This document shows positions 30,801-37,760 of a DNA stretch of 38,728 bases, piece after piece. How positions within the stretch are numbered: the stretch's first letter is position 1; the number at the start of each line of letters is the position of its first letter. Source of the stretch: Nonomuraea zeae (GTDB taxonomy: Bacteria > Actinomycetota > Actinomycetes > Streptosporangiales > Streptosporangiaceae); NCBI RefSeq assembly GCF_005889725.1, contig NZ_VCKX01000100.1, forward strand, positions 1-38,728, written 5' to 3'. A model generated the notes under the pieces. It was not told the DNA's origin, searched no databases, and saw only the letters and a list, made by a program, of their open reading frames with translations. A program made the position numbers and the translations under genes.

Positions 30801-32308
30801 CGCGGCTTCTCGCTCAGCACGGCGACGGGCGTGTCGGTACCCATGGAGCCGATCGGCTCGATACCGGTCCTCGCCATCGGCGACAGGATGATGCGCAGCT
30901 CTTCCTCGGTGTAGCCGAAGGTCTGCTGCCGCTTGACGAGCGCCTCGTGCGTGGGGATCTCCCGCTGGCGCGCGGGCAGCTCCTCGAACCGTACGAGCCC
31001 GGCGTGCAGCCAGTCGGCGTACGGCAGTTCGGCGGCCAGCTCGGCCTTGATCTCGTCGTCCTCGATGATCTTGCCGCGGGCGGTGTCGATGAGGAACATG
31101 CGGCCCGGCTGCAGGCGGCCCTTCCTGACGACCTCCTCCGGCTTGAAGTCGAGCACGCCGGCCTCGGAGGCCAGCACGACCAGGCCGTCGGCGGTCACCC
31201 AGAAGCGTCCGGGGCGCAGGCCGTTGCGGTCGAGCACGGCGCCAGCGAGGGTGCCGTCGGTGAACGTGATCGAGGCCGGACCGTCCCAGGCCTCCATCAT
31301 CGTGGAGTGGAACTCGTAGAACGCCCGCCGGGCGGGGTCCATCTCGGTGTGGTTCTCCCAGGCTTCCGGGATCATCATCAGGACGGCGTGCGGGAGGCTC
31401 CGGCCGCCGATGTGCAGCAGCTCAAGGGCCTCGTCGAAGCTGGCGGTGTCGCTGCCATCCGGGTCACAGATGGGGAAAAGTCGCGAAATATCGCCCGGAA
31501 TGTGGGCAGATGCCAGCATCGCCTCGCGGGCGCGCATCCAGTTGCGGTTGCCCTTGACCGTGTTGATCTCGCCGTTGTGGGCGATGTAGCGGTAGGGGTG
31601 GGCCAGCGGCCAGCTGGGGAAGGTGTTGGTGGAGAAACGCGAGTGCACCAGCGCGATCGCGGTCTCGTAACGCTCGTCGCTCAGGTCGGGGAAGAACGGC
31701 TCGACCTGGTCGGGCGTGAGCATGCCCTTGTAGACGATCGTCCTGGCCGACAGCGAGGGGAAGTACACGTCCGCCTCGTGCTCGGCCCGCTTGCGCAGGC
31801 AGAACCCGAGCCGGTCGAGCTCGAGCCCCTCCTGGCCGTCCCTGGCGGCGACGAACAGCTGCGCGAAGTGCGGCATGACGGCCCTGGCGCTGGGGCCGGG
31901 CAGTGCGCGGTCGACGGGCACCTCACGCCAGCCGAGCACGGTGAGACCTTCCTCGGCCGCGATCTCCTCGATCAGGCCGACGGCGATGCGACGAGCCTCC
32001 TCGTCGATCGGCAGGAAGGCGATGCCGGTGGCGTACCGGCCGCCGGCGGGCAGCGTGAACGGCACGCTCGCCCGGTAGAGCCCATCGGGGATCTGCGTCA
32101 GGATCCCGGCTCCGTCGCCGGTGTCCGGCTCGCTACCCTTGGCCCCCCGATGATCGAGATTGCAGAGAGCCGTCAGCGCCTTGACCACGATCTCGTGCCC
32201 ACGGCGTCCCGCGACGTCGGCAACCATGGCGACACCGCAGGCATCATGCTCGTTGGCGGGGTGGTACAGGCCCTGGGGCTCGGGGAACCCGAGGTGGGCA
32301 GCAGGCAT
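27803..32308 (-). CDS. gltB: Glutamate synthase large (alpha) subunit
   Basis: A 1501-residue enzyme that makes two glutamates from glutamine and 2-oxoglutarate, the GOGAT half of ammonia assimilation. It begins with a propeptide of 23 residues before the catalytic Cys24 (HDACG), exposed after cleavage. Class II amidotransferase (24 to about 430), central domain, FMN barrel (about 830-1200) and C-terminal GXGXG beta-helix follow. The 3Fe-4S cluster ligands C1117, C1123 and C1128 have the family's C-x5-C-x4-C spacing. The ATG at 32308 has GGGAGG six nt upstream. The length is normal for bacterial GltB. Confidence 0.97.
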   Translation of the reverse strand: MPAAHLGFPEPQGLYHPANEHDACGVAMVADVAGRRGHEIVVKALTALCNLDHRGAKGSEPDTGDGAGILTQIPDGLYRASVPFTLPAGGRYATGIAFLPIDEEARRIAVGLIEEIAAEEGLTVLGWREVPVDRALPGPSARAVMPHFAQLFVAARDGQEGLELDRLGFCLRKRAEHEADVYFPSLSARTIVYKGMLTPDQVEPFFPDLSDERYETAIALVHSRFSTNTFPSWPLAHPYRYIAHNGEINTVKGNRNWMRAREAMLASAHIPGDISRLFPICDPDGSDTASFDEALELLHIGGRSLPHAVLMMIPEAWENHTEMDPARRAFYEFHSTMMEAWDGPASITFTDGTLAGAVLDRNGLRPGRFWVTADGLVVLASEAGVLDFKPEEVVRKGRLQPGRMFLIDTARGKIIEDDEIKAELAAELPYADWLHAGLVRFEELPARQREIPTHEALVKRQQTFGYTEEELRIILSPMARTGIEPIGSMGTDTPVAVLSEKPRLLFDYFTQLFAQVTNPPLDAIREELVTSLASTIGPEGNLLDPGPSSCRQLVLPYPVLDNDELAKIIHINDEHDLPGFRPHVISGLYDVAGGGAALLRRLEEIKAEASDAIANGARIIVLSDRGSSDSLAPIPALLQTGAVHHHLIQEKTRTKIGLVVETAEARECHHMALLIGYGAGAVNPYLAIETIEDLVDTGALQIDKRKAVRNLIKAYGKGVIKVMSKMGVSTVASYTGAQIFEALGLSQEVIDACFAGTTSRLGGVGFDVLAAEVAQRHRHAYPRAENAHRGLKVGGEYQWRREGEPHLFNPDTVFKLQHATRTRRYEIFKEYTNLVDSQAERLMTLRGLFKLRKGASIPIEEVEPVSEIVKRFSTGAMSYGSISMEAHETLAIAMNRLGGKSNTGEGGEDPERLYDANRRSAIKQVASGRFGVTSEYLVNAADLQIKMAQGAKPGEGGQLPGHKVYPWIAKTRHSTPGVGLISPPPHHDIYSIEDLAQLIHDLKNSNPEARVHVKLVAEVGVGTVAAGVSKAHADVVLISGHDGGTGASPLTSLKHAGAPWELGLAETQQTLLLNDLRDRIVVQVDGQLKTGRDVVIAALLGAEEYGFATAPLVVSGCVMMRVCHLDTCPVGVATQNPELRKRFTGKPEFVVNFFEFIAEEIREYLAELGFRSLDEAIGHVEMLDMTAAENHWKASGLDLSPILHQPELPAGTALRRVVEQDHGLQHALDNTLIQLAEGALNEGTPVTLELPIRNVNRTVGTMLGYQVTKRYAGQGLPDNTIDIGFTGSAGNSFGAFVPRGITLRLTGDANDYLGKGLSGGRITVRPHEEAPLDGHIIAGNVALYGATSGEVFVRGVVGERFCVRNSGATAVVEGVGDHGCEYMTGGRAVVLGPTGRNFAAGMSGGVAYLLDLKPERVNREMVAIEALSEQDAEFLKETVEKHFAETGSPVAKQLLADWDAALGRFGKIMPTDYKRVLEAAEAARIEGRDIDEAVMAAAVQG

Positions 32309-32681
32309 TGAATCCCTCCCGTCGTCTTCGTCTGTCTGAACTGCGCTACAGGCGGGGACGACGTTGGCCCTGCTGCATATCGTGGGTAGAGGTTACCGCA
32401 CCCTGCCGGAATGGTGCCCGCCACGTCCGCATTGCGAACATTCGACCTCGTCCCAACATCCGAACTCGCTATCCCAAACCCCGGACCAGGGCGATGAAAT
32501 TCCCGATCGTGAGCTGCGATATACGGCACAGGGAGCGATTTCTCACCCGGCCCTTGCGCCGCCGCGCGGGATACGGGCCGCCCGGTGACGGTTACGGGCC
32601 GTGAGGGATCGGTGGTTGACGGTGGATGATACGACCGCTCGCCCGGCCGGAGCCGTCCGGGGTGCTCGATAGGGTTGCCCC
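32309..32681. promoter_or_regulatory. Divergent control region between gltB and the BpsA-like gene
   Basis: This 373-bp gap has no credible gene and must hold promoters for both neighbours. The clearest feature is an imperfect direct repeat, 32437-32454 and 32455-32475, sharing AACATyCGAmCTCG and ending in CCC, which could be an operator. No convincing -35/-10 pair was found for gltB. Confidence 0.4.
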
Positions 32682-34238
32682 ATGGATCGCGACGGGGTGG
32701 AGCGGCTGCTCGACGAGGCCGGGGCCGGCAGCAGGCGACTTCGGCACGCCCTGATGCTCCTGTGCGACGGCCAGTGGTGGACGCTGGCGGACCTGGTCAG
32801 GGAGACGGCCACCGCCCGGCGTACCATCGAGGCCCTGCTGCGGGAGCTGCCGCTGGAGGACAAAGCGGGCGCCTTCCGGGTGCCGCTCACCGACACCCCC
32901 GCCTACCAGGGCCTCTTCGCCGTGGCCCCGCCCCCGGAAGACCCGGTGGGCCACCTGATCCCCCACTACTCCCACGCGCTCGAACGCCTCACCGCCCTCA
33001 TCGCCGGGGCCCCACGGGCGCGCCACGTGCTCGACCACGTCTCGGCCACGCCGGAGACGGTCCTGCGGCGGGCGCTGCTGCTCGGCGCCCGCTTCTGGCT
33101 CCCCGGCGCGCGCCTGCTGTGCGTCGGCGACCACGACCTGACCTCGCTGGCCGTCAAGCTCGTCCACCCTGAGACCGACGTCACCGTGGTGGACATCGAC
33201 GAGCGCATCCTGGCCTACATCGACGAGCAGCGGCTCGGTGTCCGCACGCGCTGGGCCGACCTGCGGCTGGGCCTGCCGGCCTCGGCAAAAGACCACGACC
33301 TGGCGCTCACCGACCCGCCGTACACGCCGGAGGGCACGGGCCTGTTCGTGGCGCGCGCGCTGGAGGGGCTGACGGACGACGGGCGGGTGCTGCTGGCGTA
33401 CGGCGCGAGCGAGCGCACGCCCATGCTGGCCTTCAAGGTCCAGCAGGCGCTGTCGGACCTGAACCTCACCTACGAGGCCATATACCCCGACTTCAACCGA
33501 TATTTCGGGGCGGAAGCCATCGGTTCCGCCGCCGACCTGTACATCCTGCGCCCCACCAGCAAGACCCGCCCGGCCGTCACCTCGCTCCTCAGCCGCCAGC
33601 CGGCCACCGCCATCTACACCCAGGGCCCCCAGTCCGTCGAGTCCCACCAGGACGCTCCCGAGCCGGCCGCCACCGGCGTCTTCGGGCCGGGCGGCTTCGA
33701 CCCCGACCTGCTGGTGGGCGACTGGCCCAAGGACCTGCCCCAGCCGCGGGTCAAGCTCACGACGTGGCTGGCCAAGCCGTACGCCGCCGCCGCGGACCGG
33801 GTGGCGGTCGCCCTGCCGCCCGGCCTCGAGGCCGCGCTCCCCCGCGTGCTGCTGGCCACCCGGGCGGGCCACGTCCGCGTCCTCGGCCCGGCCCTCCCGG
33901 CCGTGCCGGGCGTCCTGACCGCCGTCTACGAGCTGAGCACCGCGAGCGGCGCCCTCGACGCCGTACGCGTGCCGCAGCCGGACGGCGACGCGGCCGCGGT
34001 GCTGCGCAAGATCCTGGACAACGGGCACGCCAAGCTGGCCAACACCTGGCGCGAGGCCCTCATCGCCCTGGCCCGCGCCCAGGGCACGACGCTGACCAAG
34101 AACGAGGCCCGCACGCTGATCCGGGAGGCGGCTCCCTGGGCGGAGGGCCTGACGCCGCTGGAGGCGCCCGCCCACCGCCTGTCCGATCTCCAGGAGGCGG
34201 TCTCCACCACCGTCTCAGCCCTCACCGGCACGACCTGA
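32682..34238 (+). CDS. BpsA/DUF43-family protein, putative branched-polyamine aminopropyltransferase
   Basis: A 518-residue protein. The N-terminus (about 5-70) is winged-helix-like (WWTLADLVRETATARRTIEALL). The core (about 90-300) matches the DUF43 family, whose archaeal member BpsA makes N4-bis(aminopropyl)spermidine: LDHVSATPETVLRRALLL, the Rossmann motif VGDHDLTSLAV (148-158), VVDIDERILAYI (169-180) and DPPYTPEGTGLF (211-222). The family GDDD motif reads GDHD here (149-152). About 220 further residues beyond the archaeal domain have no recognised family. Similar long forms are often annotated simply as methyltransferases. ATG 32682 lies close to GGG-rich sequence. It stands alone, with no polyamine genes nearby. 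Confidence 0.75.
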   Translation: MDRDGVERLLDEAGAGSRRLRHALMLLCDGQWWTLADLVRETATARRTIEALLRELPLEDKAGAFRVPLTDTPAYQGLFAVAPPPEDPVGHLIPHYSHALERLTALIAGAPRARHVLDHVSATPETVLRRALLLGARFWLPGARLLCVGDHDLTSLAVKLVHPETDVTVVDIDERILAYIDEQRLGVRTRWADLRLGLPASAKDHDLALTDPPYTPEGTGLFVARALEGLTDDGRVLLAYGASERTPMLAFKVQQALSDLNLTYEAIYPDFNRYFGAEAIGSAADLYILRPTSKTRPAVTSLLSRQPATAIYTQGPQSVESHQDAPEPAATGVFGPGGFDPDLLVGDWPKDLPQPRVKLTTWLAKPYAAAADRVAVALPPGLEAALPRVLLATRAGHVRVLGPALPAVPGVLTAVYELSTASGALDAVRVPQPDGDAAAVLRKILDNGHAKLANTWREALIALARAQGTTLTKNEARTLIREAAPWAEGLTPLEAPAHRLSDLQEAVSTTVSALTGTT

Positions 34239-34259
34239 CCCCCCGCTCGCGCCCGCCGC

Positions 34260-34805
34260 TCAGGACCGCCGGACGGCGGCCACCTCGAACTCCAGCGTCA
34301 CCTTGTCGCTGACCATCGCGGTGGTCGCGGCGTTCCAGTTCACGCCCCAGGCCTTGCGGCTGACCGTGACGCTGCCCGCGAAGCCGACCCGGACGCCGCC
34401 CGACGGATCGCTCTCGGCGCCGGTCAGCTCGACGTCCAGGGTGACCGGCTTGGTCACGCCGCGGATGGTCAGCGCGCCGGTGACCTTGAAGCCGGTCCTG
34501 CCGGCCTTCTGCACCTCGGTCGAGGTGAAGGAGATGGCCGGGTGGTCGTCCGCGCCCAGGAACCCGGCGCTCAGATGCCGGTCGCGCTGCGGGTTGCCGG
34601 TCTGGATGCTGGCCGCCCGAATCGTGAGCCGGGCGCTGGACTTCGACGGGTCCGCGCCGTCCAGGCGCGCGCTGCCCTCGAACTCGCCGAACCGCCCGCG
34701 CACCCTGCCGCCCACCGTGTGCCGGGCGACGAACCCGATCCTGGTCGAGGCCGGGTCGAGAACGTAGTCGCCGGTCAGCTCATCGAGCTCGGTCGTGGTC
34801 GTCAT
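34260..34805 (-). CDS. YceI-family lipid-binding protein
   Basis: A 181-residue protein with an extended lipocalin-like beta-barrel of the YceI family, thought to carry isoprenoid or other apolar molecules. It starts at the family opening YVLDPASTRIGFVARHTVGG and continues with GSARLDGADPSKSSARLTI, the SAGFLGADDHPAISFTST pattern and LTIRGVTKPVTLDVEL. There is no signal peptide, so it is cytoplasmic, unlike many proteobacterial YceI proteins. The ATG at 34805 has AGGAG upstream. It is convergent with the BpsA-like gene (21 bp) and follows the SnoaL-like gene on the same strand, 55 bp away. Confidence 0.9.
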   Translation of the reverse strand: MTTTTELDELTGDYVLDPASTRIGFVARHTVGGRVRGRFGEFEGSARLDGADPSKSSARLTIRAASIQTGNPQRDRHLSAGFLGADDHPAISFTSTEVQKAGRTGFKVTGALTIRGVTKPVTLDVELTGAESDPSGGVRVGFAGSVTVSRKAWGVNWNAATTAMVSDKVTLEFEVAAVRRS

Positions 34806-34860
34806 GCTGGATCGCTCCTGAAAGGTCAAAGTGATAGTCGGTCGTCCGGTTCCGAGCCGG

Positions 34861-35313
34861 TCAGGATTCGTGCGTGGCCCCGGGCGCCGAGCCCGGCAGC
34901 GGGGTCGTGTCGGCGTACCTGACCTCGTACACGCGCTCAGCGAACCTCCAGCCGTCCGAGGTGCGCCGGTAGCGGTCGTGGTAGAGGGAGTGGTTCGAGT
35001 GCGAGCTGCCGTCGCGCATGCGCCCGAACTCCGCGACGTACGCACGGCCGGCCGCGGTGTCGCCGTCAAGGTGGATCGTGCCCGGGTGCACGGTGTGCAC
35101 GAAGAACTCCCAGAGGCCCTGCAACCGCTCGATCGCGGCGCGGATCTCCTCCCGGCCGACGAACTCCGCGCCGATGTGCGGCATCCGCCACGCGCCGTCC
35201 GGGGTGAACAGCGCCGCGAAACGGTCGTAGTCGCGCATCATTCCCGCGTCGGTGAACTCGCCGCGCAGGGTCTCGATCTCCACGCGGTCGGTGAAGGTCT
35301 GAACGTCGCTCAT
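34861..35313 (-). CDS. SnoaL-like (NTF2-fold) protein
   Basis: A 150-residue stand-alone SnoaL_4-type alpha+beta barrel: DRVEIETLRGEFTDAG opens the fold, followed by YDRFAALFTPDGAW, FVGREEIRAAIERL, HTVHPGTIHLDGDTAAGRAYVAEF and YHDRYRRTSDGWRFAERVYE. These proteins are ring hydroxylases, cyclases, isomerases or ligand-binding domains, and the substrate is unknown. The ATG at 35313 has AAGGAA upstream. It is divergent from an ECF sigma gene with a fused SnoaL domain and lies in tandem with yceI, so the three may form one regulated unit. Confidence 0.8.
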   Translation of the reverse strand: MSDVQTFTDRVEIETLRGEFTDAGMMRDYDRFAALFTPDGAWRMPHIGAEFVGREEIRAAIERLQGLWEFFVHTVHPGTIHLDGDTAAGRAYVAEFGRMRDGSSHSNHSLYHDRYRRTSDGWRFAERVYEVRYADTTPLPGSAPGATHES

Positions 35314-35429
35314 CGGTTTCCTTCTTCGCTGGTGTCGTTCCATGCGCACCACGCGCCCGTGACCTGCCCGGCGGTGGCGGGCAGGCGGGTTCGCCGATCC
35401 GGTGCCAGGCATGATGGGATCTGTCTCCC

Positions 35430-35456
35430 TGTCACATCGGACGGGTTTGCGGTGTC
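35430..35456 (+). promoter_or_regulatory. ECF41-type autoregulated promoter of the sigma factor gene
   Basis: TGTCACA (35430-35436), 16 bp, then TGTC (35453-35456). The published consensus for ECF41 sigma factors is TGTCACA, about 16 bp, then CGTC, so only one base of the -10 differs. Transcription would start near 35463, about 30 nt before the sigma factor ATG. Confidence 0.65.
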
Positions 35457-35492
35457 ACTCATACGACACCGAGCGGCGAAGGAATGTGACTG

Positions 35493-36380
35493 ATGACCGA
35501 GTCCGAATGGCTGGCCGAAGGCTTCGAGGAGAACCGGACCCGCCTGCGGGGTGTGGCCTACCGGATGCTCGGCTCACTGTCCGAGGCCGACGACGCCGTC
35601 CAGGAGGCCTGGCTGCGCGCCAGCCGGTCGGACGCCGGAGCCGCCGACAACCTGGGCGCCTGGCTGACCACCATCGTCGCCCGGGTGTGCCTGAACGTGC
35701 TGCGTTCGCGCGCGCGGCGGCGTGAGGACCCCATGGGCGTGCACGTGCCCGACCCGGTCATCAGCCGTACGGACGGGACGAACCCGGAGGACGAGGCCCT
35801 GCTCGCCGACTCCGTCGGGCTCGCGCTGCTTGTGGTCCTCGAAACGCTGACCCCGGCCGAGCGGCTGGCGTTCGTCCTGCATGACATGTTCGACCTGCCC
35901 TTCGACGAGATCGCCCCCATGGTCGGTCGCTCCCCGGCCACGGCGAGGCAGCTCGCCAGCCGCGCCCGGCGGCGGGTGCGCGGGGCCGAGACCCACGTTC
36001 CCGAGCCCGACCTGTCCCGTCAGCGGAAGGTGGTCGACGCCTTCTACGCCGCGGCGCGCAGCGGCGACCTCGACGCGCTCGTCGCGGTCCTCGACCCGGA
36101 GGTCGTGATGCGCTCCGACGGCGGGACGGCGCGCCCCGACGCTTCCGTGGCCGTCCACGGCGCGGCGGCCGTGGCCGCGCAGACGCTCACGTTCCACCAG
36201 CCCGCGGCGCGGGCGCGGCACGCGCTGGTGAACGGGGCCGTGGGCGCCGTGCTGACCATCGACGAGCAGCCGATCGCGGTCCTCGGGTTCACCGTGTCGG
36301 GCGGCAAGATCGTGGCGATCGACGCGATCGCCGATCCCGAGCGCCTCCGCCGACTCGACCTGACCGCCCTCGACAACTGA
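35493..36380 (+). CDS. ECF sigma factor with fused SnoaL-like domain (SigJ/ECF41-type)
   Basis: A 295-residue sigma factor. Region 2 (about 13-80) holds AYRMLGSLSEADDAVQEAWLR and region 4 (about 115-165) holds LTPAERLAFVLHDMFDLPFDEIAPMVGRSPATARQ (the helix-turn-helix). A C-terminal SnoaL-like domain (about 177-290) replaces a separate anti-sigma factor; in ECF41 and related groups this domain both activates and restrains the sigma factor. The linker reads THVPEPDL (168-174) rather than the full WLPEP of classical ECF41, so a neighbouring SnoaL-fused group is possible. The ATG has GAAGGA nine nt upstream. The divergent SnoaL-like and yceI genes are candidate targets. Confidence 0.92.
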   Translation: MTESEWLAEGFEENRTRLRGVAYRMLGSLSEADDAVQEAWLRASRSDAGAADNLGAWLTTIVARVCLNVLRSRARRREDPMGVHVPDPVISRTDGTNPEDEALLADSVGLALLVVLETLTPAERLAFVLHDMFDLPFDEIAPMVGRSPATARQLASRARRRVRGAETHVPEPDLSRQRKVVDAFYAAARSGDLDALVAVLDPEVVMRSDGGTARPDASVAVHGAAAVAAQTLTFHQPAARARHALVNGAVGAVLTIDEQPIAVLGFTVSGGKIVAIDAIADPERLRRLDLTALDN

Positions 36381-36806
36381 CCCCGACGCCCACGCCCGGG
36401 CCAAGGTCGTTAGAGGCACCGAACGCCTGCGGCCTCGGCAACCGCTGTGCCGACCCGGACCTCGAAGACCGTCCCCACCGGATCAGCGGACAGCAGATGG
36501 GAGCCTGTGGTCTCTGGGGTGCTGATGGACCGCAGACGGGAAGCTGCGGTCGCTGAGCCAGCCGGGTCGCCAGGTCCATGGATCACAGGCGGGCGGCTGC
36601 GATCGCTTGGCTCATGGATCACGGGTGGAAGGCAGCGATCGCTGAGCCAGCGGGCAACCGGCGAGAGGCGGCTGTCACCGGGCCAACCGACCACCGGCAA
36701 GAGGCAGTGGGCGCTGGACCAACCGGCTATAGGCAGGAGGCAGTGGGCGGCGGTCGCTGGGTGGGTCAGCGAAGCGGGCCGTGAGGGGACGGACGGATTC
36801 AGGAGT
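36381..36806. other. Gene-free spacer with degenerate repeats
   Basis: No credible gene lies in this 426-bp spacer between the sigma factor and the membrane-protein pair. Open frames cross it on both strands, but their products are low-complexity. About 180 bp of it is the 36-bp tandem repeat listed separately. Confidence 0.6.
36576..36755. repeat. 36-bp degenerate tandem repeat, five units
   Basis: Units start near 36576, 36612, 36648, 36684 and 36720. The first two are the most similar (ATGGATCAC at 36579 and 36615), and the later ones have drifted. A related single unit occurs at about 36525. In one plus-strand frame every unit reads as a 12-residue element with a Gly-x-Arg core, but no convincing protein results. 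Confidence 0.65.
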
Positions 36807-37760
36807 TCAGGTGGCGGCGACGATGCGGCCCTGGACCACGCGGCCGAGGCCGTCCAGCGCGACCAGGGTGGCGACCAGGTCCTGGGCTGTGGCCTGACCG
36901 CCGGCCCAGCTCACGGTCACGTAGTGGCCCATCGCGCGGGCCTGTGCGCGGCTGCCGGCGGCGTCGAACGTGATGCCCTGCCGTACGAACCCGTCCTTGC
37001 CGAGCGCCGCCACCAGCGCGTCCGCCGCACGCCCGTCGCTCATGTTGAAGATGACGAACTGGCCCGCCATCGTGCTCCCCCGGTAGGTGGCCTGGAGCGC
37101 CTGCGTGCAGCCTCCGGCCGAGACGCCCCACAGCACCTCGTCACAGTCGGTGAACTGCTGTGTCCCGGCCAGGGTCAGGTTGCCCAGGGTCCGGGTGGCC
37201 GGGGTGAAGACCTCTTGCGGGGTCAGCGGGGCGGCGTCGTGCTCGCGGGAGTCGATGGCGGCGTAGAACGCGGAGGTGGGCTCGGCGTGGAAGACGGCGG
37301 GGCGGGGGTTGTCAGGACGCAACCAGAGCCAGCCGACCACCGCGATGACCAGAACACTGGCGATCACTACGGGAATGACGACGCGGCGGCGGGAAAGCCG
37401 GGACGAGCCCCCGCGATCCTCGCCGGACACCCCAAACGACCCATCGTCTTCTGCCCTGGACAGTCGAGAAGCGCCACCGTCTTCTTCGCTGAACACGCGG
37501 GACGAGCTAGCGCGATTCGCGTCAGACATCCAGGACAAGCCTTCACGATCCATGTCAGCCATCCAGGACGAACCTTCACGATCCATGCCGGACATCCGAG
37601 ACAAACCTTCGTGATCCGTGCCAGACGGGCGAGACAAACCTTCGTGATCCGTGCCAGACAGGCGAGACAAACCTTCGTGATCCGTGCCGGACACCCCAGA
37701 CGAGCTACCGTCTTCTTCGCTGGACATGCGGGACGCACTTCCGTGTTCTGTGCCGGACAT
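36807..37760 (-). CDS. Single-pass membrane protein with an N-terminal 11-residue repeat tail
   Basis: A 317-residue protein of unknown function. Residues 1-123 are about eleven 11-residue repeats of the type GTDHEGLSRLS, polar and acidic and probably disordered in the cytoplasm. A basic RRR and one transmembrane helix follow (127-147). The exported domain (150-317) has two cysteines (C206, C218 in DCDEVLWG and GCTQA) likely to form a disulfide. This domain is clearly paralogous to that of the neighbouring upstream gene. The ATG overlaps that gene's stop by one base (TGATG), so translation is coupled. Confidence 0.78.
   Translation of the reverse strand: MSGTEHGSASRMSSEEDGSSSGVSGTDHEGLSRLSGTDHEGLSRPSGTDHEGLSRMSGMDREGSSWMADMDREGLSWMSDANRASSSRVFSEEDGGASRLSRAEDDGSFGVSGEDRGGSSRLSRRRVVIPVVIASVLVIAVVGWLWLRPDNPRPAVFHAEPTSAFYAAIDSREHDAAPLTPQEVFTPATRTLGNLTLAGTQQFTDCDEVLWGVSAGGCTQALQATYRGSTMAGQFVIFNMSDGRAADALVAALGKDGFVRQGITFDAAGSRAQARAMGHYVTVSWAGGQATAQDLVATLVALDGLGRVVQGRIVAAT
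37415..37744. repeat. 33-bp in-frame tandem repeat
   Basis: About ten contiguous 33-bp units (starts at 37415, 37448, 37481, 37514, 37547, 37580, 37613, 37646, 37679 and 37712). Those at 37613, 37646 and 37679 are nearly identical and the outer ones diverged. It encodes the 11-residue repeats of the membrane protein. The high identity of the middle units suggests recent expansion. Confidence 0.85.

Noticed and set aside
27719..32311. A 1530-codon open frame on the plus strand opposite gltB
   Set aside because: It is antisense to an unmistakable GltB, and the predicted product is a low-complexity Leu/Asp/Gly/Arg-rich string with no domain. Such frames are common in GC-rich DNA.
36410..36700. 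Small minus-strand gene in the repeat-rich spacer
   Set aside because: The 96-codon frame is mostly translated repeat, and no ribosome-binding site or homologous motif was seen.
37415..37744. Possible CRISPR array
   Set aside because: The 33-bp units are contiguous with no unique spacers and keep one reading frame that encodes 11-residue repeats. No cas genes are present.
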